Shown here: positions 46,801 through 57,639 of the stretch, piece by piece
How positions within the stretch are numbered: the stretch's first letter is position 1
How the letters are laid out: every line of letters starts with the position of its first letter
Source: Voacanga thouarsii
Taxonomy: Eukaryota; Streptophyta; Magnoliopsida; Gentianales; Apocynaceae
Length of the DNA: 64,000 bases
Assembly (NCBI GenBank): GCA_026120185.1
Contig: JANUWF010003375.1
Coordinates: forward strand, 2,933,736 to 2,997,735
Direction: 5' to 3'
Program-made: the position numbers and the translations under genes
Notes under the pieces: generated by a model
Told to the model about the DNA's origin: nothing
What the model saw: the letters and a program-made list of their open reading frames with translations, nothing else
Databases searched by the model: none

Positions 46801-49702
46801 ATTTTCATGTTATTTGGTTTAGATTATCAAGATATAAAAATATAAAAATGTTATTTAACTTTATTGTTAAAAAAATGGAAACGGATGAAAAACGAAATAA
46901 GAATACCCAAAAACTCCGTCCCTTTTTACGAGGATATGTGTTAGATCCAAACGCATTCTTTCGTTTTAACAGCTCAGTCTCATCACCATGAATCCCTTTC
47001 TCAAGATTTGTTTTCAATTTCTCTGCCACACCCTTTACCTGATGACAAGATATCCAAAGAGAAAAATCAAGATCATATAGTGAACAGCCTGGTGATCGGT
47101 AAAGTAAAAGAAAAAAGGAAAAGGGAAACCAAGGGCATGTTCCACTGGACTAACCCCACCATGCCGCTGCAGTGCAGAAAGATCATTGCCCCTTCCCATT
47201 TGCGAAAGCTCTTCTTGGCTGATTTCAAAATCACCAACAGGGCTGGAAGTAGGGGGCAGTTTTCTTGGGGACCCAAATACTAAAATTACAAAAGCAAATT
47301 ATTACACAAACACACACTTGAAGGAAAATTCTTAACCACCTTGAAATTACAATCATTTTTGGAGAAAGCACACAAATAATGTTTGGATTAATACTTATAC
47401 GGAAACAAAGAAATCAGAATATCAAGGAGAAATCATGCAAATGACATTCATTTTTTATGGGGTAAAACATGGCCACAAAATTGCAAAACCTTTAGACATC
47501 CCACCCTAAACAAGCGACCAAAATTGAGAAATGGAAATCACCCTGAAGGTCGCATTGATAGAGGATTAATTAGAAGGCTTACAAAAAGAACATAAACACA
47601 TGAAATGTCCCCAAATAAATCTTCTCCCAAAAGAAAATTATGTCCACATAGCAAACTTGCTTGCCTTTTCATTTAGAAACCATTACATGAACAAATATAA
47701 CCAAAACAAGTTGTTCGAAGGTGAGAGAAAATAAAATTACAATAACTTACATTTACGTCCAATTTGTTATTCATTGTCATGCTTAGCAATTTTTACTTCT
47801 ATATTCTGAAATGAACACTCACTAGGCAAGATATTTGGTTTTTTATGGTTTCATATCTTAATCATAAAACAACAACAGATAAATGGTAGCTTTCATCAAA
47901 TATTGAATCTAAAGAATAAGAACAACTGCTAATATTAATGCCCATATACAGACAGCAGGCAGGCCCCTATACATTACATATCAAAATAGGGAGCTTGAAG
48001 AATTATATAGGACACTGGATAAGTCAGAGACATATTTATTTCACCTTACATCTTAATTAAGAGTCAAAAACAAATAAATGCTAGCTTTCTGACAATAAGG
48101 AGCCAAAAGAATAAGAATGCCTGATAGTGTTCATGCCCATACATGATACATCACAAATAGTGACTTCAAGGACAATAAAAACCTCAGGATGAGCTCAGCT
48201 TGTGAGCAATCAACTGACCAATTATGGAAGTAACTTTTTAGAGATGAAAACTTGAAGAAAATAATATTTTACTCCTATGAGACTATCACTAGGACACTAT
48301 TCAGCTTTTGGATAGGTGAAGAATTAGTATCTGATAAATAAAAAATAAAAAATAAATTGCACTGGTTATATCAAGCACTATCCCATGTGGATCAGTGCAT
48401 GATTAAAAAATATATGTATATTATCCCATGCAAAGCTACAGATTTAGAAACCATTGGTCAATCAGTCCATCCATCTATCCACATATTCACAAAAGAAATA
48501 AAACCAGTTGGGAAACTTTTCTCCGTATCAAAAGTAGCATAGGTAAATAGCAGACAGGGGAAGAGTATAATACACAAATAATTCCATTCATGAGAAGATG
48601 TGATGGTCCAGATGATGTCCAATAAAAGGACAGAAAAGTTTCCTCATTGAATGCTTCGTGTCACAACTTCTGGCGATCAGTACTAAAGAATGAAAATACT
48701 CATAATTGACTCTTGTAGAGAACATTATTAAAATGGCATACCATCTACACCTTCTCCAGCAGCTTGAAACAGAACAGCCGCCTGATGAAGGAATTTTTAC
48801 ATAAGCATTCGTCAAACAACCACCAAAACTAACTAACAAACAAGGCCAAGAGAGAGACTGCACCCGTATGACTTGAGCATGGGTTCTAATCTTAGCTATC
48901 AGTTGCTTCCTCTCTTCTTCCTTTTTCAAATCCAACGTATAACGAAAGCGGCGAGAGGCATTCAGCACCAGAGCGGCTTGCTAAAACCAAAAAGCAGATA
49001 AGAGAATCCATTTTAGTTAAAGAATTCAACAATATCCTCCATACTTTTGAGTTCAGACATTCTATTCTACCATAGCATTAACAATAACACCTTCCACTAG
49101 AACAGCAATTGCTGCTACTTAGACAACTTATGAATCTCACTCTGTTGTAAATTTTAGTTTCATCTCCAAGTGAAATGCACCTTCAGATAATTTTGGTTTA
49201 GACAGAGTATATAATTAACTTCTTCCCACGGAAACTGCTATAAAGAGAAGACAACTTAGACAACTTATGAATCTCATTCTGTTTTAAATTTTAGTTTCAT
49301 CTCCAAGTGAAATGCAGCTTCAGATTAGACAGTATATAATTAACTTCTTCCCACGGAAACTGCTATAAAGAGAAGACAACTTACAAATAACCTTCAGCTT
49401 TTAAATTTTCAAATGCATCTGTATTGCCGCAGATAATAGCTACCAAATTAACGAAATTGAATTCGCACAATTATTTCCACCACATAAAACACCTCCCACA
49501 TTGTGAAAATAAGAGGATGGGATTCTAAAAAACATACCCGCCACCTTCTTAACCGGTCGATGGGAGCACTTTTCGTCCTGAAAATATCAAAAGGGCCGGA
49601 GGCATCGTCCTCATCGTCCGTGAAACCCCGGCTGCCTGTCTCCAAGTCATAGTCGCTGTTGCGGTGACGCCGGTAGGGAGAGCCCCTTATATCCTCAGTC
49701 AT
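31857..49702 (-). CDS. ACA8/10: Type IIB (calmodulin-regulated) Ca2+-ATPase, ACA8/9/10 group
   Basis: P-type pump expelling Ca2+ from the cytosol, by family at the plasma membrane. Thirty-three GT-AG exons join into 1076 residues (homologues about 1070): 49538-49702, 48864-48980, 48742-48781, 47155-47279, 46907-47038, 46668-46757, 46341-46410, 45775-45845, 45616-45699, 45454-45531, 45298-45369, 43702-43785, 43536-43618, 43320-43428, 43158-43213, 41897-41939, 41675-41758, 41348-41485, 39615-39680, 39368-39466, 38579-38689, 38219-38389, 37210-37269, 36162-36326, 35941-36057, 35535-35633, 35140-35277, 34836-34936, 34153-34198, 33895-34029, 32346-32453, 32182-32273, 31857-31938. TGES, PEGLP, DKTGT and TGDGTND are intact. 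ACA8, 9 or 10 orthology is unresolved. Confidence 0.96.
32640..33000. repeat. Two related segments in Ca2+-ATPase intron 30, SINE-like
   Basis: Sequence near 32647-32760 (TTCCCTTATAGTGGCCCAAT, CTCACCCAAAGTCCATGG) recurs in diverged form near 32895-32990 (TTCCCTTATACAGGCCTAGT, CTCATCTGAGGTCCACAG). On the minus strand GGTTTGAGCC recalls a degenerate tRNA B box, so these may be old SINEs. The call is weak. Confidence 0.35.
34302..34394 (-). repeat. SINE-like fragment in Ca2+-ATPase intron 28
   Basis: On the minus strand AGTTTAGTTAGAAGCACC (box A-like) is followed at about 25 bases by GGTTCAATTCAC (box B-like), then CCCC and an A-rich tail with AAAAAAAAAAG. This order fits a tRNA-derived SINE. 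Flanking duplications were not established. Confidence 0.45.
36773..37054. mobile_element. Stowaway-type MITE in Ca2+-ATPase intron 23
   Basis: It is 282 bp with inverted ends CTCCCTCCATC... and ...GATGGAGGGAG, flanked by TA dinucleotides (36771-36772 and 37055-37056). This is the hallmark of Tc1/mariner-derived Stowaway MITEs. It has no coding capacity. Confidence 0.9.
37627..37683. repeat. 57-base uninterrupted purine tract in Ca2+-ATPase intron 22
   Basis: A run of only G and A, mostly GAGGAGGAG units then GGGGGG and GAGAGAG. Such mirror-like purine runs can form triplexes. On the coding (minus) strand it is a pyrimidine tract. Confidence 0.9.
38981..39012. repeat. C-rich/G-rich inverted tract in Ca2+-ATPase intron 20
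   Basis: CCCCCCACCCCCACCCACCG is followed after a few bases by GTGGGGGGG, so the strand can fold on itself. A (CA)n repeat lies just left (38950-38970). Confidence 0.7.
41675..43785 (-). other. Ca2+-ATPase exons 12-17: M3-M4 and phosphorylation site
   Basis: Residues 349-501. Exon 13 codes M3 ([16 protein letters not shown]). Exon 15 codes M4 with the PEGLP motif, whose Glu (450) is the membrane Ca2+ ligand in this family. Exon 17 codes [12 protein letters not shown]; Asp492 is the residue phosphorylated in each cycle. Confidence 0.92.
45298..46757 (-). other. Ca2+-ATPase exons 6-11: M1-M2 and actuator domain
   Basis: Residues 194-348. Exon 6 codes the first membrane span ([15 protein letters not shown]), exon 7 the second ([12 protein letters not shown]). 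Exons 8-11 give the actuator domain with [23 protein letters not shown] and the dephosphorylation loop TGES at 319-322. All introns are phase-consistent. Confidence 0.9.
46907..49702 (-). other. Ca2+-ATPase exons 1-5: N-terminal regulatory region
   Basis: Residues 1-193. The acidic start ([13 protein letters not shown]) leads to the basic, amphipathic segment [20 protein letters not shown] (50-69). This is the calmodulin-binding, autoinhibitory site conserved in the ACA8/10 group. Ca2+/calmodulin binding there relieves inhibition. The start ATG at 49702 matches the family N-terminus. Exon 4 codes a Ser/Pro-rich linker ([11 protein letters not shown]); exon 5 ends at the family motif [17 protein letters not shown] before the first membrane span. 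Confidence 0.9.
49121..49384. repeat. Tandem duplication in Ca2+-ATPase intron 1
   Basis: Two copies, 49121-49258 and 49259-49384, each start AGACAACTTATGAATCTCA and end near CTGCTATAAAGAGAAG. The second has a short internal deletion. Coding sequence is not affected. Confidence 0.9.
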
Positions 49703-50395
49703 TGTTGATGCCGGTTCGTGATGTAAATTTTATCAGAGTGCTGTCGCAGGAGAGATGACACCAACTGGAGATTGTTTTCGACTGTTGCTTTAATTCCCAT
49801 ATAAAAAAGAAAAAATGAAAAAACAACTGTACTTCTAGGACTGAAACTCATATATACCTAACCCAACAGAGAAAATTAGAAATTATAATTCACTCGAACA
49901 GAGAAGAAAAACCCAAATTCTATGCATTTAGGGTATGTCGGTAACCGACCACACTGCGGCAAGCCTAATCACAGTAATACTCATATAAGCGTTGAGATTC
50001 GTGATCGGTAGGATTTGGAACGGCAAAAACTAACTGTTTCATTTACTTTACACATAAAATAAACAAATATGAGAGAAAAGAGAAGCAATTGTTAAACCTT
50101 GGAAGAAGGGCACTGTTCGAGGAGGGATGATTGCACTGAGAGAGTCAGTATCTGGAAGTGCCAGGAAGATGATGGGAAACTTCCGAGAAGTTGCGCAGTA
50201 GAAATTTTGAACTTTTAAATCCACTTGGGTACCTTTTTCTTTTTCTCCCGCATTGCTTTTACCATGGTAACAGTTACGTAAGCTGGTTGCGAGTTTTCCA
50301 TGGAAGCAATGTACAACCCCTTCTGCACGTTCTAAGAAGCGGTGTGTATAAGAAGCGACTTCAAGGTTCGGTAGGAGTCCACGACCACGAGTCAT
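49703..50395 (-). promoter_or_regulatory. Probable 5' untranslated and proximal upstream region of Ca2+-ATPase gene
   Basis: The region reads toward the ATG at 49702. A possible 5' untranslated intron could start at a donor (TTCCAAG then GTTTAAC) near 50098. No clear TATA box or start site can be fixed. A 115-codon minus-strand frame (50048-50395) has no recognised domain and is probably leader sequence. It overlaps the start of the duplication at 50366. Confidence 0.4.
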
Positions 50396-51212
50396 TACGA
50401 AGATTAAGCATTTCTTCTATTTTACAATATTTACTAGGTTGGCGTTTTTTGTGTTATATGAATTGTTATTTTATTAAGATTTAATATATTAATATTAATT
50501 AATTAATATCTTAATATATTAATATTATATATATATATATATAATATTCAACGAATCACACATCTCAATATATTAATTTAGATAGTATTTAAAAAAATCA
50601 CATACTTTAATGTATTAATATTAAATATTTTTTTTATTAATTAATTTAATTAATTAAGGTTTTAAATAAATTCAAATATATTTTTTATTTTTTTGTTAAA
50701 TAGATTTCATTTAATCATCTGTATATAAATTAAAAATATTAAAAATAATATTATAATTTACATAAAACTTTTATCTATTTATATTAAAAATACGATAATT
50801 AATTAGTTAATAAAAATTTTCAAAAAATAATAAGAAAAAAATTTTAAAAATTTATATAGTTAATTTAAAATAAATAGAGATAAAATAAAAATTATTAATT
50901 ATTAATTTTAAATATATATATATAAATATTTATTTTAAAAAATTAAAAAATTTATAAATAAATATTTTAAAACAGAATGTAAGATAGCTTCATCCTCATT
51001 CAGTAAATCGGATAGATGGTTCACAGGCAGAATGCCGGAGGAGTGGCAGTCTTTCACATAAAAAAATGGGAGAAATCTTGACAATGAGGAGATGCGGAAT
51101 GGAAAAAAGCAAAGTGTATCGGTGGTGCCGTACGTGATTCTCATACGTCCTATCTCCAAAGGGAAAATGGCGAACTAAAAAAGAAAGCATATATTTTGTT
51201 GTACAATATATT
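50366..51212. repeat. Upstream direct duplication, copy 1 (847 bp)
   Basis: Starts GTTCGGTAGGAGTCCACGA and ends TTGTACAATATATT. It matches 51449-52344 nearly base for base, including an AT-rich centre and the block GAATGCCGGAGGAGTGGCAG. It lies on the upstream side of the Ca2+-ATPase gene. Confidence 0.95.
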
Positions 51213-51448
51213 ATTAAATCATCTTGAAATTTAGAAATGCATAAAACAATGGCAAGGATTTCTTTCTTAATGGTGCTATAATTCTTTTGGCTTGAAAGCC
51301 AAATGCCTAAATGAAATCTGACCAACTGTTCAGTAGGGGAATTGGGTTTTTTCTGTTTAAATATACCACCATAACCTAAATCTGATGCATCTGTTTCAAC
51401 AATCATGAAAGCTGTTGGATCTGGGATGCCTAGATAAGGAAGTTTTTT
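51213..51448 (-). pseudogene. Endogenous pararetrovirus fragment (RT/RNase H)
   Basis: The minus-strand frame gives a short piece with the RNase H start ETDASDLGYGG and the segment QKNYSTIKKEIL, both typical of Caulimoviridae (plant pararetrovirus) polyproteins integrated in plant genomes. Only about 75 residues are present. It is cut at both ends by the two copies of the upstream duplication, so it is a non-functional fossil fragment. Confidence 0.8.
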
Positions 51449-52344
51449 GTTCGGTAGGAGTCCACGAGTCATTACGAAGATTAAGCATTCCTTCTATTTT
51501 ACAATATTTACTAGGTTCGCATTTTTTGTGTTATATGAATTGTTATTTTATTAAGATTTAATATATTAATATTAATTAATTTAATTAATTAATATTTTAA
51601 AATAAATTTAGATAATATTCAAAAAATTACACATTTTAATATATTAATATTAAATATATATATATATATATAATATTCAACGAATCACACATCTCAATAT
51701 ATTAATTTAGATAGTATTTAAAAAAATCACATACTTTAATGTATTAAATTAAATATATATTTTTTTTTATTAATTAATTTAATTAATTAAGGTTTTAAAT
51801 AAATTCAAATATATTTTTTATTTTTTTGTTAAATAGATTTCATTTAATCATCTGTATATAAATTAAAAATATTAAAAATAATATTATAATTTACATAAAA
51901 CTTTTATCTATTTATATTAAAAATACGATAATTAATTAGTTAATAAAAATTTTCAAAAAATAATAAGAAAAAAATTTTAAAAATTTATATAGTTAATTTA
52001 AAATAAATAGAGATAAAATAAAAATTATTAATTATTAATTTTAAATATATATATAAATATTTATTTTAAAAAATTAAAAAATTTATAAATAAATATTTTA
52101 AAACATAATGTAAGATAGCTTCATCCTCATTCAGTAAATCGGATAGATGGTTCACAGGCAGAATGCCGGAGGAGTGGCAGTCTTTCACATAAAAAAAATG
52201 GGAGAAATCTTGACAATGAGGAGATGCGGAATGGAAAAAAGCAAAGTGTATCAGTGGTGCCGTACGTGATTCTCATACGTCCTATCTCCAAAGGGAAAAC
52301 GGCGAACTAAAAAAGAAAGCATATATTTTGTTGTACAATATATT
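51449..52344. repeat. Upstream direct duplication, copy 2 (896 bp)
   Basis: Second copy of 50366-51212. It differs by a small deletion near its start, an extra AT-rich segment of about 60 bp near 51605-51665, and scattered substitutions. Its right end continues into the palindrome at 52331-52350. Confidence 0.95.
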
Positions 52345-52350
52345 GTACAA
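52331..52350. repeat. Perfect 20-bp palindrome at duplication end
   Basis: TTGTACAATA is followed directly by its reverse complement TATTGTACAA. Copy 1 of the duplication carries only the first 14 bases (51199-51212) before switching to pararetrovirus sequence. Confidence 0.95.
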
Positions 52351-53460
52351 AGAGAAAATGCCTTACGTGATTCCCATATATTTTTACAATATATGTAGTT
52401 TGGATAAGAAGAGGAAAGAAAGGATAACGAAATATAAATTTAGAAGTAAATATATTTAGTTAAGAAGAAAATATTTATATTTTTATGTTTAAAAAATAAT
52501 TATTTATTTTGAGCATGTTTGGTAATTTAATTAATCAATTGAAGTAAATATTTATTCTATCAAGTGTATTTGATAACGAATAATATTAATTAATTATATT
52601 TAATAATATATATTTTTTATCATTAATTTAGACGTATTGAAATCTTATTATAAAATTTAAATAAATTAAAAATTATTTAAATTTAAAATTTGAATATATT
52701 AAATACTGATCTAAATATTAATATTTTTTATATTTAATTTAATTTATAATAAAATATCGTGTAAAAATCATTTATATTTAATTTAAACTTTAATTTTTAA
52801 AATTTAGTACTTACATATTCAAATTTCAGTTTTCAGATTTCAATTCTATCAAACACGTATTCTATCTTACTCTAATCAAACAAAAGAGAAGTAAGGTTTA
52901 CAAAGAAGAAACCATATGTTCGATTCACAAAGAAGGAAGCGAAGAAAGAATAGAGGAAGAAGAAGAGAAGGAGGAGAGCTTTTATGTCTATTATGAGAAG
53001 TAAATTACATGTATTATTATTTTGTTTAATTAGGATGTACTTAGATAAAAATTAGATTAAGATACATTTGTTAAAATTTAATAAAATATTATTAAATATG
53101 TAATAAATGTGAGATCCAATTATTAATAAGAAATAATGAGAGATTAAGAGAGAAAATATAATATATTGTGAATATATAACAGAAAAACAAAATTTATTTA
53201 AATTAAAATTTTAATTTGAATTGAAAAGAATTTATTTCTAAATACAACCTTTCAATAATAAAAAAATAAATAATAAATATTATCTTAATTTACGTTTTAA
53301 ATATTCAAAATTAGATGAACAATTTTTTTACCTAGGATAGAGGTTTACCCTACCTAATTTATTTCCTTTTCTATTTTTTTTATCAAATAACATAAATTAT
53401 TTATTTATTTCTAAATTAATATTTTTGTTCTTTCTTTTTTATCCACCTAAGCATACTAGT
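52351..53460. other. AT-rich intergenic DNA
   Basis: No gene seen. Near 52360-52400 a short stretch (GCCTTACGTGATTCCCATA) resembles part of the upstream duplication (GCCGTACGTGATTCTCATA), perhaps a further partial copy. 53030-53260 belongs to a dispersed AT-rich family also seen near 53810 and 57175. Confidence 0.5.
53030..53260 (+). repeat. Dispersed AT-rich repeat, copy 1
   Basis: Contains AATTTAATAAAATATTATTA, then GAGAAAATATAATA and AATTTATTTAAATTAAAATT. A similar order occurs at 57175-57395, and in inverse orientation at about 53810-54010. It is likely a MITE-like family, but ends were not defined. Confidence 0.5.
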
Positions 53461-53720
53461 ATTACATTCGACTGAAGAAATGATTTGTCGGAATAAAACA
53501 GGCGTAACTGGTGGCACCAACTGCGTTGTCAGCCCCATATGACTTGAGCTCAACGGTTTATTACGCCCGCACCCACCCACCCCCGCCCATTCCCCGGGGG
53601 GAATCCGCCAAGGATATTTGACCGAAGAATCTTTTGCCCTTGTTGAAAACTTCTCCGCTGTGTAGCGATTTTAAGCTGATATAAAGGGAAAAGGGAAGGC
53701 ATCTTTTGCCAACACTAATC
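53461..53720. other. GC-rich island, no gene assigned
   Basis: A 250-base stretch is far richer in G and C than its surroundings (GCACCCACCCACCCCCGCCC, CCCCGGGGGG). No domain is seen in any frame. It could be a fragment of a promoter, first exon or inserted DNA. Confidence 0.4.
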
Positions 53721-53809
53721 AGGCTTGCTTTGAATAATGGAAAGAAGCTTAATAAAAGGAAAGGGAAATTTTGGTAAAAGAGTAGGTCATTAGAGGATGG
53801 CCACTTAGG

Positions 53810-54010
53810 CTATAAGTGAGAAGGAATTATTTCCTTTTAAAACTAAAATTTAAATTTAAAATAATATTAATTTAAAAAAAATTATTTTTCAAAACTTGTC
53901 ATTTATTTACAATATATTATCTTCTCTCTTTTTAATACTATTTTAAACCCTCACATAACTTTATATATTTAATAATTTTTTATTACATTCAAACAATCTC
54001 ATTTCAAACA
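53810..54010 (-). repeat. Dispersed AT-rich repeat, copy 2 (inverse)
   Basis: The minus strand resembles 53030-53260 (GAGAGAAGATAATATATTGT, TTTTAGTTTTAAAAGG). Diverged. Bases 54011-54890 to its right hold no recognised gene; 54300-54314 is a run of G (4 then 10). Confidence 0.4.
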
Positions 54011-54899
54011 AATTTTCACTTTAGACCCATTTTCCAGTAGAATTCTGCAAATGTTGCCTGACGCGAAATGCAAGCAAATTTTTCTGATATGAAAATTTAT
54101 TAGGAAAAAGAAAAAGTGGCTTTCCTCCATCTAGCTAAGAAAGGGCAGTGTTTCTTCTCATAATAGACAACAATTTTCTATATTCCTCAAATACCCTTAA
54201 AGATAAAACTTTCACAATCAAATTTAAATTTGTAACTACTAACCATGTGCAAACAGCATGATAATACCTACTTAAATACTTTATTTTTTTCTTTTTTTTG
54301 GGGAGGGGGGGGGGAGTGAAATACTTTGTTTTTCAAGTTTATCTCCCTTCCTTTCAAATTATAAATTTTCATTCCAATATAATTCTCATCTCATATTTAG
54401 CTACCTTATCTGTATATTTCTCTACATTCCCCGGGTGAGAAGAACACTAAATAATTTATGAACAGAAGCTGAATTCAAAGAATTCAAAATTTGGGATTTA
54501 TGAAATATCTAACACAAACAAGAACCCGATTTCCCTTCCATAATTAGTTTCCTTTATAACTTTCCAATCACTCAAACCATTGCTATATTTGCCGTTTTCA
54601 AAAAGAAAATGTGCACTGTGCAGTAAGATTGCGTTTTTTTTATGGAATCTGTCGTGATAATGAAAATTGAATATTTAAAGTTTGAGTATAAAAAATATCA
54701 ATGAAAAAAAATCCTTAAAAGTGTATATACATATATTTAAAATTGGTTTTCTAATAAAAAATCTCCAAAAAATCATCTATCTCTCTATATAAATAAAGGG
54801 AGCCTTAAGAATAATCTTCATTTTTTTTTCCAATAGGGAGAAGAAGAATCTAATTTCATAACGTCTATTATATTATTTTTATTTTTATTTTTTATTAGC

Positions 54900-55060
54900 A
54901 TGGGATTAATCGGAGGGTCGTTTGATAAAATCTCTCAGAAATATCCGCAGAGGGATTCGAACCGAGGCCTCGTCCTGCACAGGTGCCAACCTTTGTCAGT
55001 CGCCCCATGTCCCACGGACCCTATTTTCTTATATTTAAGAATATGTAACGTTGAGGACAT
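54900..55060 (-). repeat. SINE-like sequence with tRNA B box
   Basis: The minus strand holds GGTTCGAATCCCTC (tRNA-type B box) preceded by TGGGGCGACTGACAAAGG, a loose A-box-like stretch. A cloverleaf could not be drawn, so this is a tRNA-derived repeat rather than a tRNA gene. Confidence 0.4.
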
Positions 55061-55487
55061 CCTTCGGCCAAAAATCTCAACGCTGAGCCCCACAGCTCTC
55101 ACTATACATTCCAATTAATGCCTATTGCCTACCCTAGTCAAATCATCAAGAATCTTTTATTCTTAATTAACAATATTTACAACAATATATTAGAATATTC
55201 ATGGACCATAATCCTAAAAAATTCCCATTACACTCCATTTGATTGTCAATTAAAGTAGGAAAGTAGTAATCACAATCTTCATTTTTATAGTTCAGCATTT
55301 GGTTCCTATTTATGTTATGGGAAAGGAATCTGATTTCTCAAAATTTCCCCTATTTATGTTTCGGGAAAGAAATCTAATTCCTTAAATTTGGGAAAAATAA
55401 ATGTAAAATATTGGGAAAATGAATCATTCATAGGATGTGGTATTGTGAATGTGCATCATTTACTTTATCTCTCACATTTTTCTTTAT

Positions 55488-55798
55488 TATTCTTTCCGTT
55501 TCAAAATATTTCTTCGTGAAACTTTCTGCACACAGATTAATATATGTTAAAAACAATACAAGAATTTAGATAAAATTCCTATTCTACTCATATTAAAAAC
55601 ACTATAACTACTGATTAGTGAAAATTCTTAAGAAGTAAGAAGAAAGAAGAAATTTGGAAAATTGTATAGTTGATTTGGAATAAATAGGGGTATAATAGGA
55701 AGAAACTAATCTTTAGTTCTAGAAATATGTACATGAACAAGTATTTTGAAATAAAATAAAAAAGTTTCATGAACAAATATTTTGAAACGGATGGAGTA
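55488..55798. mobile_element. Stowaway-like MITE
   Basis: Inverted ends: left TTCTTTCCGTTTCAAAATAT, right ATTTTGAAACGGATGGAGTA. This is the common CTCCCTCCGTTTCAAA family with a mutated left end. About 310 bp, no coding capacity. Flanking TA is likely but blurred. Confidence 0.75.
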
Positions 55799-56497
55799 AT
55801 TTTTTTCTCCCACACATTCCCCAACCTACTAGTGCATTAAAAAAAAATTTATATTCCTAATTATAATAAATATTTTTTAAAAAAATCAAAAGATTAAATA
55901 TTTTGAAATAATTATAAAATTTTAATTTAAAAATTATATCATGATTAAAACAATTACATGAGAAGAAAATTTATTGATTTTTTTTAGATACTTTAATTTG
56001 ACAATAATTAAATGTTATTTTTATCAAAGATTAAAATTTAAACTCAACTTCAAGAATAATTAAAAAATTGAATAAAATAAAATAATAAATATTTAAATAT
56101 GTAAAAATACTATTTATATGTTTTTTATTTATAATAACTATTAAAAGGAATAATATATAATTAAATTGTACAATAATATGAGAAATATTTAAAAATAATT
56201 TAAATTTTTTGTATGCCTAATATTTTATTCTAAAGTATTAAAAATATTTTATATTATTTTCTTTTAAAAAACATTTTATATTATTTTTCTTTAATATTTT
56301 TTAATCTTTTTAAATAGAGGAATGTAATCTATTCGAAATTATATTACGTATATTCACTTTCCTAAAAATTTAAATTTCGTAACATTACTTTTCTATGTAC
56401 TAATTAAACAATGCTTTAGTATTTTGCTTATTCCATATGCATACCCCAAGGATATTAACTATTAAGCTCCCTAGAAGGAGGCGCTGCGCATAGAGCC
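55799..56497. other. AT-rich intergenic DNA
   Basis: Nothing recognisable: very AT-rich, no supported gene or repeat pair. Confidence 0.6.
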
Positions 56498-56500
56498 TTA

Positions 56501-56970
56501 GGGTGAGTTTGGTTGGAGTGAAAGTGGGAAGGAAAAGAGGGGGAGAAGTAAAATATGAAGTAAATGTGTGATTTACTTAGTTTGGTTGGAGTGATTAGAG
56601 GGGAAGAAGTATATGTGAAGGGGAATTGGATCCCTTCCACCTCAAATTTTTCTTCCTCTCCATTTTGGAGGGTTTGGGAAGTAAATGAGGGTTAAAAGAC
56701 TCTCTTGTCCTAGGATATTTATTTTATTACAATTTTACCATATTTTGTAATTTTTTATGAATTAGCCTTAGGGGTATAATAGTAATTTAATAATTATTTC
56801 CTCCCTATATACCTTACAACCAAACAATGAGAGGTAAATCATATTTACTTCCCTTCCACCCCAACCAAATAGGATGAAAGTAATTATATTTACTTCTCCT
56901 GATTGAAATAAAATGTTTAACTCTCCCTCCCCTTTCCCCTTCCCCTTCCATTCGCGAACCAAACTCACCC
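56501..56970. mobile_element. Tourist-type (PIF/Harbinger) MITE
   Basis: 470 bp with inverted ends GGGTGAGTTTGGTT and AACCAAACTCACCC, each flanked by TTA (56498-56500 and 56971-56973). A 3-bp TTA duplication is the PIF/Harbinger signature. Internal AAGTAAAT/ATTTACTT motifs repeat in both halves. Confidence 0.9.
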
Positions 56971-57174
56971 TTAATTTGTGTCGAAAATGCTTTTGGGAGA
57001 CTTTTCATGAGTCACGCGTCTGCTAGTTTTTTTCACATAATATCCGAATTAAAAAGTTATAAGAATTTGTATTGTTGAAGAAATCGAGAGGCTCAGAAAA
57101 AGGCACCTAGATTCCATATAATCGAATTCAAAGCGCCAATTCCCCGAAGGGCAATGGAAATGAAAGAACTTACA

Positions 57175-57395
57175 CTAAAGTTGTACTTATAAGGATTGAC
57201 TTGAAATGAATTTATTTAAAATTTAATAAAATATTATTAGATGAGAGTAAATATACAACTCAATCAAAGATGGAGAAAATATAATAGTATTGCGAGTATA
57301 TGATAATTTTTAGAAAACGAAAATTATTTAAATTAATTTTGATTTAAATTAGAAAAAATTACTTTTCAAATACAGTCTAAAGTCTAAACCTCTTA
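57175..57395 (+). repeat. Dispersed AT-rich repeat, copy 3
   Basis: Similar in order to 53030-53260 (AATTTAATAAAATATTATTA, GAGAAAATATAATA, AAATTAGAAAAAATTACTTT). Confidence 0.5.
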
Positions 57396-57639
57396 ATCGG
57401 TTTGATAAATTGTGTAGAATAAATCAATTCGTATGTACAAAACAAAAACAAGAGTACCTACGAGGTAAAGATAAGACGGCAAAGATTATTGAGACAAACC
57501 GGGAGGGAGAAAACCATCAAATTAAAAATGCTAGAAATTCCTAGTGCTAAATTTATTGAAATTAGAATCTAATCACAAAATATATAGCTTTCACCGAAAG
57601 ACCCGGATGAGATCGATTAAAAAGGATGTCTAACATTAT

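Noticed and set aside
50048..50395. 115-codon minus-strand frame upstream of the Ca2+-ATPase start
   Set aside because: No domain, and in the position of the 5' untranslated region.
54940..54975. Possible tRNA gene (GGTTCGAATCC on the minus strand)
   Set aside because: No acceptor stem or anticodon arm could be drawn; better explained as a tRNA-derived repeat.
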